64,000 bases of DNA, taken from Dyadobacter pollutisoli (GTDB lineage Bacteria; Bacteroidota; Bacteroidia; Cytophagales; Spirosomataceae). The translations under genes were made by a program, and so were the position numbers. Positions 54,543 through 62,856 of this stretch are shown piece by piece. Location of the stretch: assembly GCF_026625565.1 (NCBI RefSeq), contig NZ_CP112998.1:2358501-2422500 (forward strand), read 5' to 3'. Numbering within the stretch: the stretch's first letter is position 1; each line of letters starts with the position of its first letter. The notes beneath the pieces were generated by a model. It saw only the letters and a program-made list of their open reading frames with translations. It was not told the origin of the DNA and did no database searches.

Positions 54543-55562
54543 TTAGTGAATGATTTTAAAAACAAGTTCTTTGAGTAATTCCCCTTCCGAAGTAGAGACA
54601 CCATCCAGCCCCTTCATCCGTCCGTCGCATTCGCGCAGGTAATGAATGATATTGACGACCTTACCTAGCGGATAGTTTCGCGCAGCCAGTAAATAGTCTT
54701 TTACAAAATAAGGATTTACACCCAGCTCGGCCGACAAACCCTTTTCGGTCTTGTCCCTGCTGGCATGCGTGAGCAATAATTTGGAGAAAAACCCGAACAG
54801 AATGATCAGGATCGGCGCCAATGGATTGTCTTTTGAATTGGCTGAAAAGTACGTCGCGATCTGGTTTGCTTTCATCACGTCCCGGATCATCAGCGCCTTT
54901 TGAAATTCAAATACATTATACTCCTTGCTGATACCCACAAATTTCTCGATCGCCGCCGCGTCGATCCCCTCATCTACCCGAAGGTTCACCATGATCTTCC
55001 TGATCTCGTTGGAAAGCCGTTTCAGATCGTTACCGATATTGTCTACCAGCATTTGAACCGCTTTCGGGCTTACCTTCACGCCTTCCTGCTGGCAAAATGA
55101 CGAAACCCAGTCGGGTAATTTATTATCGTACATCTTCTTGGACTGCACGACCACGCCATTGGTATTAAATGCCTTGATAAACGTCTTTCTCTCGTCCGCA
55201 TTGGCATGAAAACAAAATACCAGCACGGTACTGTTCAATGGATGCAACGCATACTCTTCCAGCCTCGCCTGCTGTTCTTTTTGCTCAATACCGCCCAGCT
55301 TGTTGGCGTCTTTTACAAGAATCAGCTGCCGTTCGGCCATAAATGGAAACCGCCGTGCGTAGCTAAGCACACCTGCTACGTCCGTGTCTTTTCCATATAA
55401 CACAAACTGGTTAAATCCCTTCTCTGCCTCCGAAACCACACGTTTTTCCAGCTCCTCAGCGATGGAATCAATGTAGTAAGGTTCGTCTCCGTGCAGAAAA
55501 TAAAGCGGTTTGTATTTTTTGCTTTTTATTTCTTTGAGAATGATGTCCGGTGTCTGGGCCAT
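54543..55562 (-). CDS. holA: DNA polymerase III subunit delta
   Basis: Clamp-loader subunit that opens the sliding clamp. 339 residues, the normal length: N-terminal AAA-like domain without a functional P-loop (PLYFLHGDEPYYIDSIAEEL, in part), lid region and C-terminal collar helices (ARNYPLGKVVNIIHYLRECDGRMKG, in part). A 12-base palindrome, CCGGCGCGCCGG, lies nine bases before the ATG. It is followed by alkA in the same direction, 57 bases away. Confidence 0.94.
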   Translation of the reverse strand: MAQTPDIILKEIKSKKYKPLYFLHGDEPYYIDSIAEELEKRVVSEAEKGFNQFVLYGKDTDVAGVLSYARRFPFMAERQLILVKDANKLGGIEQKEQQARLEEYALHPLNSTVLVFCFHANADERKTFIKAFNTNGVVVQSKKMYDNKLPDWVSSFCQQEGVKVSPKAVQMLVDNIGNDLKRLSNEIRKIMVNLRVDEGIDAAAIEKFVGISKEYNVFEFQKALMIRDVMKANQIATYFSANSKDNPLAPILIILFGFFSKLLLTHASRDKTEKGLSAELGVNPYFVKDYLLAARNYPLGKVVNIIHYLRECDGRMKGLDGVSTSEGELLKELVFKIIH

Positions 55563-55631
55563 TGTAAAGTTCCGGCGCGCCGGGAGAATTTGAGGTTAAT
55601 GCAGTTTCAAATTTACCAGTTCTAACCGATT

Positions 55632-56234
55632 TTAGGCCGCATTTTCTTGAATAAACTGATCGGCGTTCTTTTGGAGATCGGGAAAAAAAAGCAAAAACTT
55701 CTCGTAATAAAACGCCTCATTTTCCCGCAAATCATTGACTGCATTGCGGATAGGTTCCAAAAACGGTGCACGCCGGGACAGCCGCTGAAAAGTAATGTCG
55801 ATACCCTCCATTGTCGCGTAAGTCGTGAGCCAGTCCTGCCTGACCATCGACCGTACCATCGGGATCATTTCCTCAGGTATCAGGTGCTCGTTCCGCTCGA
55901 TCAATGCGTACATGCCATGCGCGTATGCAAACAATGGTTCAGGATTATAGTCATTGAAATTCCTGGCCAGAAAGTAGTCAAAGTAAATGTCCATCACGAT
56001 CCCCGCCAGCTTCCCCTGCGCTTTGGACGCAATATCCTTGGCTTCGTGGACCTGCTGGTGCGTGTCCGTAAAGAAATCAATAAAGCGGTGCAGTTTGAGT
56101 CCTGTGACGTAATCCTTATTCCAGGTAGCAGTTTTTTCTTCGGTTAAACGTCCTTTGATGAAATCGCCGACATAATTTCCCATAATCACCCCCTCGTCGC
56201 TGCCAGACAATAAAATGTGTGCTAAAAAATTCAT
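55632..56234 (-). CDS. acyl carrier protein phosphodiesterase-like protein
   Basis: A 200-residue protein of the AcpH/DUF479 family, HD-phosphohydrolase-like, which removes the 4'-phosphopantetheine group from acyl carrier protein. Family features: MNFLAHILLSG, MGNYVGDFIKGR, LHRFIDFFTDTHQQV and a KLAGIVMDIYFDYFL segment. I start at the ATG at 56234; the open frame reaches 56279 with no better start. Divergent from slyD over 97 bases that contain a palindrome. Confidence 0.9.
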   Translation of the reverse strand: MNFLAHILLSGSDEGVIMGNYVGDFIKGRLTEEKTATWNKDYVTGLKLHRFIDFFTDTHQQVHEAKDIASKAQGKLAGIVMDIYFDYFLARNFNDYNPEPLFAYAHGMYALIERNEHLIPEEMIPMVRSMVRQDWLTTYATMEGIDITFQRLSRRAPFLEPIRNAVNDLRENEAFYYEKFLLFFPDLQKNADQFIQENAA

Positions 56235-56248
56235 ACAAATGACATTTT

Positions 56249-56269
56249 GGCAAATTTGCCGTACGTTTG
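56249..56269. promoter_or_regulatory. palindrome and -7 box between acpH and slyD
   Basis: GGCAAATTTGCC (56249-56260) is a perfect 12-base palindrome. Two bases later TACGTTTG (56262-56269) is a perfect -7 box for slyD. No standard -33 element is visible. A regulator bound to the palindrome would lie in the spacer of the slyD promoter. Confidence 0.45.
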
Positions 56270-56331
56270 TTCCAGCCAATCCAGATGGAACAATTATTTT
56301 ACAACAACCATTATTTTAATCAAACTAGCAA

Positions 56332-56847
56332 ATGAAAGTCGAAAAAAATAACGTCATAGCATTGATATATAGCCTTAGAATTCCCGATACCGACGGAGAA
56401 ACTGATGTAGTCGAAGTGGTGACGGAAGAGGATCCAATGTATTTCATTCAGGGCATCAGCGGCCTGCCAGAAGGCTTTGAAACTCAGATCGAAGGCCTGT
56501 CAGCAGGAGACACTTTCGAATTTGTTGTGGCCCCGGAAGAAGGTTACGGTGAATTTGACGAAGAAGCGATCGTTGAGCTGCCAAAAGCTGTATTTCAAAT
56601 GGAAGACGTAGATCAGGAAGAGCTTCTTCAGATCGGTAACATCATTCCAATGACTAATGAAGACGGAGAAAGAATGCACGGTCAGGTAGTCGAAATCAAG
56701 GATGACCTGGTGGTGATGAATTTCAACCATCCATTGGCAGGAAAAGAAATGCATTTTTCAGGACAGATCCTCTCGGTACGTCCAGCTACTCCCGAGGAAA
56801 TCAGCCACGGCCACGTGCATGGCGCGGGTGGCGTGCATCATCATTGA
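56332..56847 (+). CDS. slyD: FKBP-type peptidyl-prolyl isomerase, SlyD-like
   Basis: Cytosolic prolyl cis-trans isomerase and metallochaperone. 171 residues: FKBP fold split by an insert-in-flap domain (about 70-130) and a short His-rich C-terminal tail (HGHVHGAGGVHHH) able to bind Ni or other metals. The PEEGYGEFDEEAI and GDTFEFVVAPEE segments are typical. The stop is followed directly by the second octamer array. Confidence 0.92.
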   Translation: MKVEKNNVIALIYSLRIPDTDGETDVVEVVTEEDPMYFIQGISGLPEGFETQIEGLSAGDTFEFVVAPEEGYGEFDEEAIVELPKAVFQMEDVDQEELLQIGNIIPMTNEDGERMHGQVVEIKDDLVVMNFNHPLAGKEMHFSGQILSVRPATPEEISHGHVHGAGGVHHH

Positions 56848-56852
56848 TTTTA

Positions 56853-56961
56853 ATGAGTGAATGGGTGAGTTAGTGAATGAGTGAATATCGGATCCATTCA
56901 CCCATTCACTCATTCACCCATTCACCCATTCACTCATTCACTCATTCACTCATTCACTAAT
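56853..56961. repeat. inverted octamer array, locus 2
   Basis: Four forward units (ATGAGTGA, ATGGGTGA, GTTAGTGA, ATGAGTGA; 56853-56884) face eight reverse units (TCACCCAT or TCACTCAT, the last TCACTAAT; 56898-56961) across a 13-base spacer. The arms can form a long hairpin with few mismatches. The array fills the whole gap between convergent slyD and the dCMP deaminase gene, and the last unit provides the deaminase stop codon (56957-56959). Same unit as locus 1. Confidence 0.93.
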
Positions 56962-57433
56962 TGACCCTATACTGCTCCACCTCCACGCCGAAGCGTCTCA
57001 AAAACTCCACTCCCTCTTCTACTGCAATGCCTTTGTAAGCGGCGTAAGAATTCAGGAATATCACCTTTTTGATTTTCATCGTGTAAATCACCCTCGCACA
57101 GGCAATGCAGGGCGCCAGGGTTACGAAAAGCGTAGATCCTTCAATATTTGACCCATTTTTTACTGCAAAAAGAATAGCATTCTGCTCCGCATGAAGCGCC
57201 AGCGAGCAGCTTCCTTTTGCATCCCTTGGACAGCCTGTTTCAGGAAACTCTTCGTCGCAGTTATGCGTACCTGCCGGCGGGCCATTGTACCCGATCGAAA
57301 TAATCCTGGTATCCTTAGTAAGCACGGCACCTACCTGCGCTTTTATGCAATGAGAGCGTTGAGCCAAATTTTTTGCCAACTCCATATAAATCTCATCAAA
57401 TTCCGGCCGCAAATTCGTTGTAAGTAAAGTCAT
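56957..57433 (-). CDS. deoxycytidylate deaminase family protein
   Basis: A 158-residue zinc-dependent deaminase that converts dCMP to dUMP for thymidylate synthesis. The zinc site is His81-Ala-Glu83 with the general-base Glu, and Cys109/Cys112 in PCIAC. The GYNGPPAGTHNCDE segment is characteristic of dCMP deaminases (ComEB type). I start at the ATG at 57433 (MTLLTTNLRPEF); the TTG at 57445 is less likely. The stop codon is formed by a unit of the octamer array. Confidence 0.93.
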   Translation of the reverse strand: MTLLTTNLRPEFDEIYMELAKNLAQRSHCIKAQVGAVLTKDTRIISIGYNGPPAGTHNCDEEFPETGCPRDAKGSCSLALHAEQNAILFAVKNGSNIEGSTLFVTLAPCIACARVIYTMKIKKVIFLNSYAAYKGIAVEEGVEFLRRFGVEVEQYRVN

Positions 57434-57503
57434 TCGTTGTTTCAATAGAAATTTATTGCAAACTTATATAAATGACGACTGGATTCAACATCGTTTCAAA
57501 AGT

Positions 57504-58589
57504 ATGATAAGGAGCGTTCTGCTAGGTCTTATATTGGTAGCCAAAAGTTTTTCTGCGTTTTCACAGCAGGAAAGGATTGTTTTGGACTTAGCCAAAGAAT
57601 CCGCGGCGTTGTTTAAATCCTACAAATTCTTCATTCAGGACGTTGAAGATCAGCGGACGGTTCCTGGCACTGCAATGGGCAAGGTGATCGCGTTGGGAAA
57701 AGAAATACCGGTAGTACTACCTGCGAAGGCTGATAAGGAGCTGTTTAACTACTGGTCATTTGCTGCTCCCAAAAAACCACAGACGTACCTGCCGCTGTAC
57801 ATTACTATTAGGGATCTGTCCCTTATCGAAAAACGCATGGGACCCAATAAAGTGACGGGGGAAGTGAAACTTTCCATCAGGTTCAGATGGTACCGGAACA
57901 TGCAGCCGGTGGAGCTCACCAACTATCAGACATCCGCCACTTACACCCGCCCGGAAAGGGATTACGACTATGCCAAGCTCGTCAAACAGCTTTTGGACCA
58001 GTCATTGACCCATTTTCAGAAATGGATGACGCAGAATGCCGGTAAAAATCCTGCATTGGCAAGAAACCTGCTGCTTGTTTTCAAGGAGATCAACAATACC
58101 AGTGCAGAAGATACTGTGTTTTATTCTCCCAAAAGACCACTGATCTGGGACGATTTCAAAGTCAGGAACGGCAAACCGGGAAGCCGTTACGCGGCGGCTG
58201 TTTTCACCAGTTTTGGATACGAAGGCCGGTCATATCCCAAAGATGACGACCTGGTCGTCGAAATCGGCCTTAAAATATTCATGGTCAAAAGCATGTCGTG
58301 GGCGCGTACGGACTCACGTAATGCAGGCACATTGCGCCACGAACAGATCCATTTCGACATTACCAGGCTGGTTGTTGAAAAATTCAAGGAGCGCCTCCGA
58401 AAAGCCGAGCTGACCATCGAAGATTACGACAGTGAAATCCAGTATGAGTTTTTGGAGGCGTTCAGGCAAATGAATACCGACCAGGAGCAGTACGATGGCG
58501 AAACCGGCCATGGACTTAATGATGGTGTACAAGCCGCCTGGGACCGTAAAATTGCTAATCAGATCGCCACTGTTTATTCTGTCCAGTAG
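57504..58589 (+). CDS. exported DUF922-like putative zinc protease
   Basis: A 361-residue protein with a signal peptide from the ATG at 57504 (MIRSVLLGLILVAKSFSAFS); a TTG at 57456 is in frame but adds a poor N-terminus. The C-terminal part (about 215-355) has LIWDDFKV and the motif H279-E-Q-I-H283-F-D, the metal-binding HExxH of the DUF922 family of putative metallopeptidases. The N-terminal half is not recognised. Divergent from the deaminase gene; the stop is seven bases from that of convergent comEC. Confidence 0.82.
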   Translation: MIRSVLLGLILVAKSFSAFSQQERIVLDLAKESAALFKSYKFFIQDVEDQRTVPGTAMGKVIALGKEIPVVLPAKADKELFNYWSFAAPKKPQTYLPLYITIRDLSLIEKRMGPNKVTGEVKLSIRFRWYRNMQPVELTNYQTSATYTRPERDYDYAKLVKQLLDQSLTHFQKWMTQNAGKNPALARNLLLVFKEINNTSAEDTVFYSPKRPLIWDDFKVRNGKPGSRYAAAVFTSFGYEGRSYPKDDDLVVEIGLKIFMVKSMSWARTDSRNAGTLRHEQIHFDITRLVVEKFKERLRKAELTIEDYDSEIQYEFLEAFRQMNTDQEQYDGETGHGLNDGVQAAWDRKIANQIATVYSVQ

Positions 58590-58596
58590 TTTTGAA

Positions 58597-60387
58597 TTAA
58601 TTTATTTTTGGAGCTACAAATACTACTTCACCGATCTCCTTACTCACCACATAATTTTTGATATAAAAATCATAGGCATCGCGATCCGCAGCAAAACCGG
58701 CGTCACTGGCAATGTATAATGTGTTACCATGCTTGAAGCTTATAACAGCATGCCGGGGAACCCGGTGCGCAACCTGGTCATCGCCCATATAGTTGGCTAT
58801 ACTTCCGCCAAGCGAGTAAGTGACAAACAGCGCAGCAACAACCACCGAATATTTGAGATACAAATATCCCCTTGTGAAACAGGCGTACCAGATCAGCAGC
58901 ACTAAAACATATAAAAAGACGACCTCCACGCGATCCAGAAGCAGGTTTTCGATTAGATAGCCTGGTAATAATTTCGGAATGGCTACTGAAAAGTCAGTCA
59001 GCCACGCTGCCATTTCTACGACCTTGCTGACAACCCATTCAATCCAGACGACATTCAGTACACTCACGAGCAGCAGGATAATCGCAGCGGGGAGCAGAAT
59101 ATTGGTAAAAAGAATTACAAATGGATTCACCAGCCAGAAATACGTCGGAAACTGATGAAAGTAGTACAAACTCAATGGAAATGTCGCCAGCTGGGCAGTA
59201 AATGACAATGCGGACACTTGCCATACATATTTAATGACACGATTCTCAGGAGCTAAAAGGCTTAGTATAGGCTCATATAGCAGGAAAATACCGGTCATCG
59301 CCAAATAAGAAAGCTGAAAACCCACATCATACAACGCAGAAGGATCAAACAGCAAAATGAGGAAGGCTGAGATCGCCAGCGTGTTCATCGCCTGATGCTT
59401 GCGGCTAAAAACCTCTGCTATTACAAACACAATGCACATTAATGTAGCCCGCTGAACGGACGGCGGGAGGCCGGTTACCATGGCGTAAAAACCCAGTAAT
59501 GCAATCACTAAAAACAGATAGAGAAACCGCCCGTACTCCCAGCGCTTGACCCAGCCCAACAAAAAACTGATAACCAGAAAGATAATCGCTACATGCATCC
59601 CTGAGACCGAGAGAATGTGAATAGTACCCGACGATACGTAGTCATCCACCTGCTCCGTACCAAGGTCGTCGCGCCGACCCAGCAACATGGCTTTGACCAG
59701 GCCGTAAGCTTTGCCATTCCGAATATGCTGCCGAAATTGCTCATCCGCCCATTGTGACACCTGAATACTCCAAGACGCAGGATGGTTGCGCCAACCGGCA
59801 TTCGTAACGACCTGAAATGAGCCAGGTCTCAAATAATCCGTCCAGAGAACTCCTTTGTTTCTCAGATATTGTTGATAGTCAAACTGGGCAGGATTAAGCG
59901 CTGCCACTGGTCTTTCGAACCTTCCCCATACCACAACATGGTCACCGGGATTGGGAATTATGTCCGATCCGGGGTCAATGCTGATGAGTGAATTGGTATG
60001 AATGCTAACCCATTGCCCATTGTTAAGAACGCGGGTTACGCTGGCTTCTAAACGCAGAGACTTGGGGCGTTTCTCGGGCAGGCTCCTGACTTCGGCTTCG
60101 TATGCAGTGTAATTTATACTTTGCAACACCTCAATTTCATCATTGCGCTGCGCTTCCACTGTTACTTCGCAGAATGCTGCGATCATGACCAGAAACAATG
60201 AAAAACTTGCCCCAAATGCAACTTTGGCACGTTTGAAATAAAAGCCACAGCAAGCCAGGGCCACCAGTAATGCCAAACCCATGAAGACAAACTGGCTGAT
60301 ATCCAGGAAAGACATCAACCAGTCGGCAAGCAAAATACCGGCAATAAAACACAGTACCATACTGACAAACGGAGCGCGTGTGAGCAT
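58597..60387 (-). CDS. ComEC/Rec2-type DNA uptake channel, short form
   Basis: A 596-residue polytopic membrane protein. DUF4131 lies at about 25-190 (VVVWGRFERPVAALNPAQFDYQQYL, in part) and the competence channel domain at about 220-500 with HILSVSGMHVAI and GLPPSVQRA. The C-terminal metallo-beta-lactamase domain of full-length ComEC is absent; the protein ends after about 75 residues beyond the last helices. ComEC moves single-stranded DNA into the cytosol in transformation. Four bases after the metzincin gene, in the phoH unit. Confidence 0.9.
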   Translation of the reverse strand: MLTRAPFVSMVLCFIAGILLADWLMSFLDISQFVFMGLALLVALACCGFYFKRAKVAFGASFSLFLVMIAAFCEVTVEAQRNDEIEVLQSINYTAYEAEVRSLPEKRPKSLRLEASVTRVLNNGQWVSIHTNSLISIDPGSDIIPNPGDHVVVWGRFERPVAALNPAQFDYQQYLRNKGVLWTDYLRPGSFQVVTNAGWRNHPASWSIQVSQWADEQFRQHIRNGKAYGLVKAMLLGRRDDLGTEQVDDYVSSGTIHILSVSGMHVAIIFLVISFLLGWVKRWEYGRFLYLFLVIALLGFYAMVTGLPPSVQRATLMCIVFVIAEVFSRKHQAMNTLAISAFLILLFDPSALYDVGFQLSYLAMTGIFLLYEPILSLLAPENRVIKYVWQVSALSFTAQLATFPLSLYYFHQFPTYFWLVNPFVILFTNILLPAAIILLLVSVLNVVWIEWVVSKVVEMAAWLTDFSVAIPKLLPGYLIENLLLDRVEVVFLYVLVLLIWYACFTRGYLYLKYSVVVAALFVTYSLGGSIANYMGDDQVAHRVPRHAVISFKHGNTLYIASDAGFAADRDAYDFYIKNYVVSKEIGEVVFVAPKIN

Positions 60388-60391
60388 AAGC

Positions 60392-61681
60392 CTACCGGAC
60401 TACAAAACGTTTGGTAATGGTCTGCGAGGCGGTTGTGACCTTATAAAAGTACAGCCCGCTTGGGAAAGTCGTTACGTCGAGATTAGTACGGTTCGCCACA
60501 TCAGCGACGACCTTTTGCCCTTTTTGATTGTAAACACTAACTGTGTAAACATCAAAATTGGGCGTAAAAATATTGGCAGAAAGTATTTTATTCACCGGAT
60601 TAGGATAAATTTCCACCAGTACCTCGTCACCCGTGATCTTTGAGTATTCGACCAGCTTGGCCCTTCTCGGGCTCAATGCCAGTACGGCATGCATTCTCTC
60701 CTTTTGATCATTTGTAAAAATGCTCATGCAGGCGTCGGGAGAATAATCCATGTAATTTTCAATCATATTCCGGGTCACCGTCGAACGACATTGCGAGTAA
60801 ACCGGTGAGCAGGAAAGATCTGTTGTTTCGTTTTTAGTATAAGCCGTGGGGGTATCATCACAGTAGTCGGTACCACAGTTCCGGTCGCCCCAGATATGGA
60901 TCAGCCCTAGCCAGTGCCCTACTTCGTGCGTGGTAGTCCTGCCCAGGTTATAAATCGAGCTGGTAATAGCTGACGAATTCCTGCCAAAATACCTTGAATC
61001 AATGATCAGGCCGTCGGTTAATGCATCTGTTTCCTCATTCTCGGAAGTGGCAAGGCCATTGGTCCTGTCATTAATTTCCGTTACTACCGGAAACTGCGAC
61101 GTGCCCAGATACCGGTCTGTCAGGCGGCAAACCCAGATGTTCAGGTATCGGTTGGTGACCCAGGCGGGAGAAATTGCCGCCAGGTCGTCCGCATCGCTGA
61201 TCGGACTGAACTGCGCTTTGACATTGTAAGTCCGCAGGACCGTTACCAGTTTGAACCGGATCTTGGTGTCCACCGCCAGGGAATCGGTGTAAAAACCTTT
61301 GTAACCAGATGCATTGCCGTAGTCTTCATTCAGCACATCAATCTGGCTTTGAATCTGTTCGTCGGAGATATTTACGTTAGTTGCCCCCCCCACTTTGCGG
61401 TCGGTTTGGTTATGAACAACGTGCACGACAACCGGAATGGTAATGATCTCGTCAGCGGAAGTTCGCAGACTGGCCTTATTTGAATTGATATGCCGCTCTA
61501 TTGCCTCCTCTGATCTAAGACGAAGGTTCAACAGTGCAGGATTCTTTGCCAGCCGGAGAGAGTCACGCTGGGTACTCGCACAACGTTCCGGTAATGTACC
61601 GGAAAGTTGTGCTGATACCAGCTCAGAACTGCCAAGGACGAGCAATAAGCCCAGCAGGATACTACTGCTCCGATTTTTCAT
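60392..61681 (-). CDS. secreted pappalysin-like metzincin with T9SS type A domain
   Basis: A 429-residue protease. Signal peptide from the ATG at 61681 (MKNRSSSILLGLLLVLGSS). The zinc motif is H252-E-V-G-H256-W-L-G-L-I-H262 (metzincin HExxHxxGxxH), with the Met-turn segment YMDYSPDACM. Cysteine pairs follow the zinc helix as in the pregnancy-associated plasma protein-A family. The last 75 residues (VEIYPNPVNKILSANI, YNQKGQKVV, LPSGLYFYKV-type FPSGLYFYKV) are a type IX secretion signal, type A. The start overlaps the end of phoH by 20 bases in another frame. Confidence 0.93.
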   Translation of the reverse strand: MKNRSSSILLGLLLVLGSSELVSAQLSGTLPERCASTQRDSLRLAKNPALLNLRLRSEEAIERHINSNKASLRTSADEIITIPVVVHVVHNQTDRKVGGATNVNISDEQIQSQIDVLNEDYGNASGYKGFYTDSLAVDTKIRFKLVTVLRTYNVKAQFSPISDADDLAAISPAWVTNRYLNIWVCRLTDRYLGTSQFPVVTEINDRTNGLATSENEETDALTDGLIIDSRYFGRNSSAITSSIYNLGRTTTHEVGHWLGLIHIWGDRNCGTDYCDDTPTAYTKNETTDLSCSPVYSQCRSTVTRNMIENYMDYSPDACMSIFTNDQKERMHAVLALSPRRAKLVEYSKITGDEVLVEIYPNPVNKILSANIFTPNFDVYTVSVYNQKGQKVVADVANRTNLDVTTFPSGLYFYKVTTASQTITKRFVVR

Positions 61682-62609
61682 AAGCAGCAAGAATATCCTT
61701 AACAAGCCGGTGCCTTACAACGTCCGAGCCATCCAGTTCTACAAAACTGATCCCTTTGATCCCTTTCAACACGGTCAGCGAATCAATCAATCCTGATTTC
61801 AGGTTCTTAGGAAGGTCGATCTGGGATTTATCACCGGTAATGATAGCCTTCGAACTCGGTCCCATCCGTGTCAGGAACATTTTCATTTGCATCGGCGTCG
61901 TGTTCTGCGCCTCATCCAGCAATATAAATGCATTGTTCAGCGTACGACCACGCATATAGGCCAGCGGAGCGATCTCTATGACGCGGCTTTCCAGGTAAAG
62001 TTTCAGCTTTTCCGGGGCGATCATGTCATCCAGCGCGTCGTAGATCGGGCGCAGGTAGGGATCTATCTTCTCTTTCAGATCACCTGGCAGAAAACCAAGG
62101 TTCTCCCCTGCTTCTACGGCTGGACGCGTGATGATGATCTTTCTAACTTCCTTATTTTTCAATGCCCTGACCGCAATGGCCACAGCTGTATATGTTTTAC
62201 CTGTACCCGCCGGGCCTACCGCGAACACGAGATCGAATTTAGAGGCCTGCTCCACCAGTAATCTCTGATTCGGCGTTTTTGCCTTTACGACCAGCCCTTT
62301 GTTACCATAGATGATGACATCATCATCGTCTTCCCCATTTGCGACCGGCGATTTGACTATACCATTCAGATAGCCCTTTACATTGTCATTGGTCACCTTT
62401 CCATACTTCTGGTAATGTGCCAGAAGTGAGTCCATAACATCCGTGATACGGATAATTTCAGGGGCGGTACCCTGGATGCGGATCTCGTTCCCGCGGGAAA
62501 TAATTTTGCTTTCGGGGAAAGCGGCGGCGACTTCTTTAATATTCGAATTGTGAATACCCAGAAAATCAACCATTGAAACGTCTTCGAGCGTGATGATTTT
62601 TTCCAGCAA
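61662..62609 (-). CDS. PhoH-like ATPase
   Basis: A 315-residue protein of the PhoH/PhoL family: cytosolic P-loop NTPase linked to RNA metabolism. N-terminal KH-like region (about 1-90); Walker A GPAGTGKTYTA (about 131-141); Walker B FILLDEAQNTT. The start is a TTG at 62609 (product LEKIITLEDVSMVDFLG...), chosen because the conserved N-terminus begins there; the first ATG, at 62573, would remove 12 residues. A perfect minus-strand -7 box TAGATTTG (plus 62706-62713) lies about 95 bases upstream. First gene of the phoH/metzincin/comEC unit. Confidence 0.93.
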   Translation of the reverse strand: MLEKIITLEDVSMVDFLGIHNSNIKEVAAAFPESKIISRGNEIRIQGTAPEIIRITDVMDSLLAHYQKYGKVTNDNVKGYLNGIVKSPVANGEDDDDVIIYGNKGLVVKAKTPNQRLLVEQASKFDLVFAVGPAGTGKTYTAVAIAVRALKNKEVRKIIITRPAVEAGENLGFLPGDLKEKIDPYLRPIYDALDDMIAPEKLKLYLESRVIEIAPLAYMRGRTLNNAFILLDEAQNTTPMQMKMFLTRMGPSSKAIITGDKSQIDLPKNLKSGLIDSLTVLKGIKGISFVELDGSDVVRHRLVKDILAAYEKSEQ

Positions 62610-62819
62610 ATGATTTAAAGTTTAGTGTTTGTCTATTTCTTCTAAAATTTAGTAATAATAACCAACATTCGTAAAACATAGATTGAGAAATTACAATTTC
62701 TATGCCAAATCTAACAGCGAAAAATTATCATATTCCGATCAACTCTTTCATTATCAGAGCAAGACGATTTACTCGTTTTCAGCAAAAAAAATTAATGATT
62801 TAAGTTAGCCCCCGTTTCT

Positions 62820-62849
62820 TTTGTTCGGCGTCCCCATTGATTAACTTTG
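62820..62849 (+). promoter_or_regulatory. dnaB promoter
   Basis: TTTG at 62820-62823 and the perfect -7 box TAACTTTG at 62842-62849, spacing 18. The expected start point (62855-62857) coincides with the dnaB ATG. Confidence 0.6.
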
Positions 62850-62856
62850 TCTTAAC

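Noticed and set aside
55572..55583. GC-rich palindrome CCGGCGCGCCGG before holA as an operator
   Set aside because: Nine bases before the ATG and with no promoter element around it; a chance restriction-site-like palindrome is as likely.
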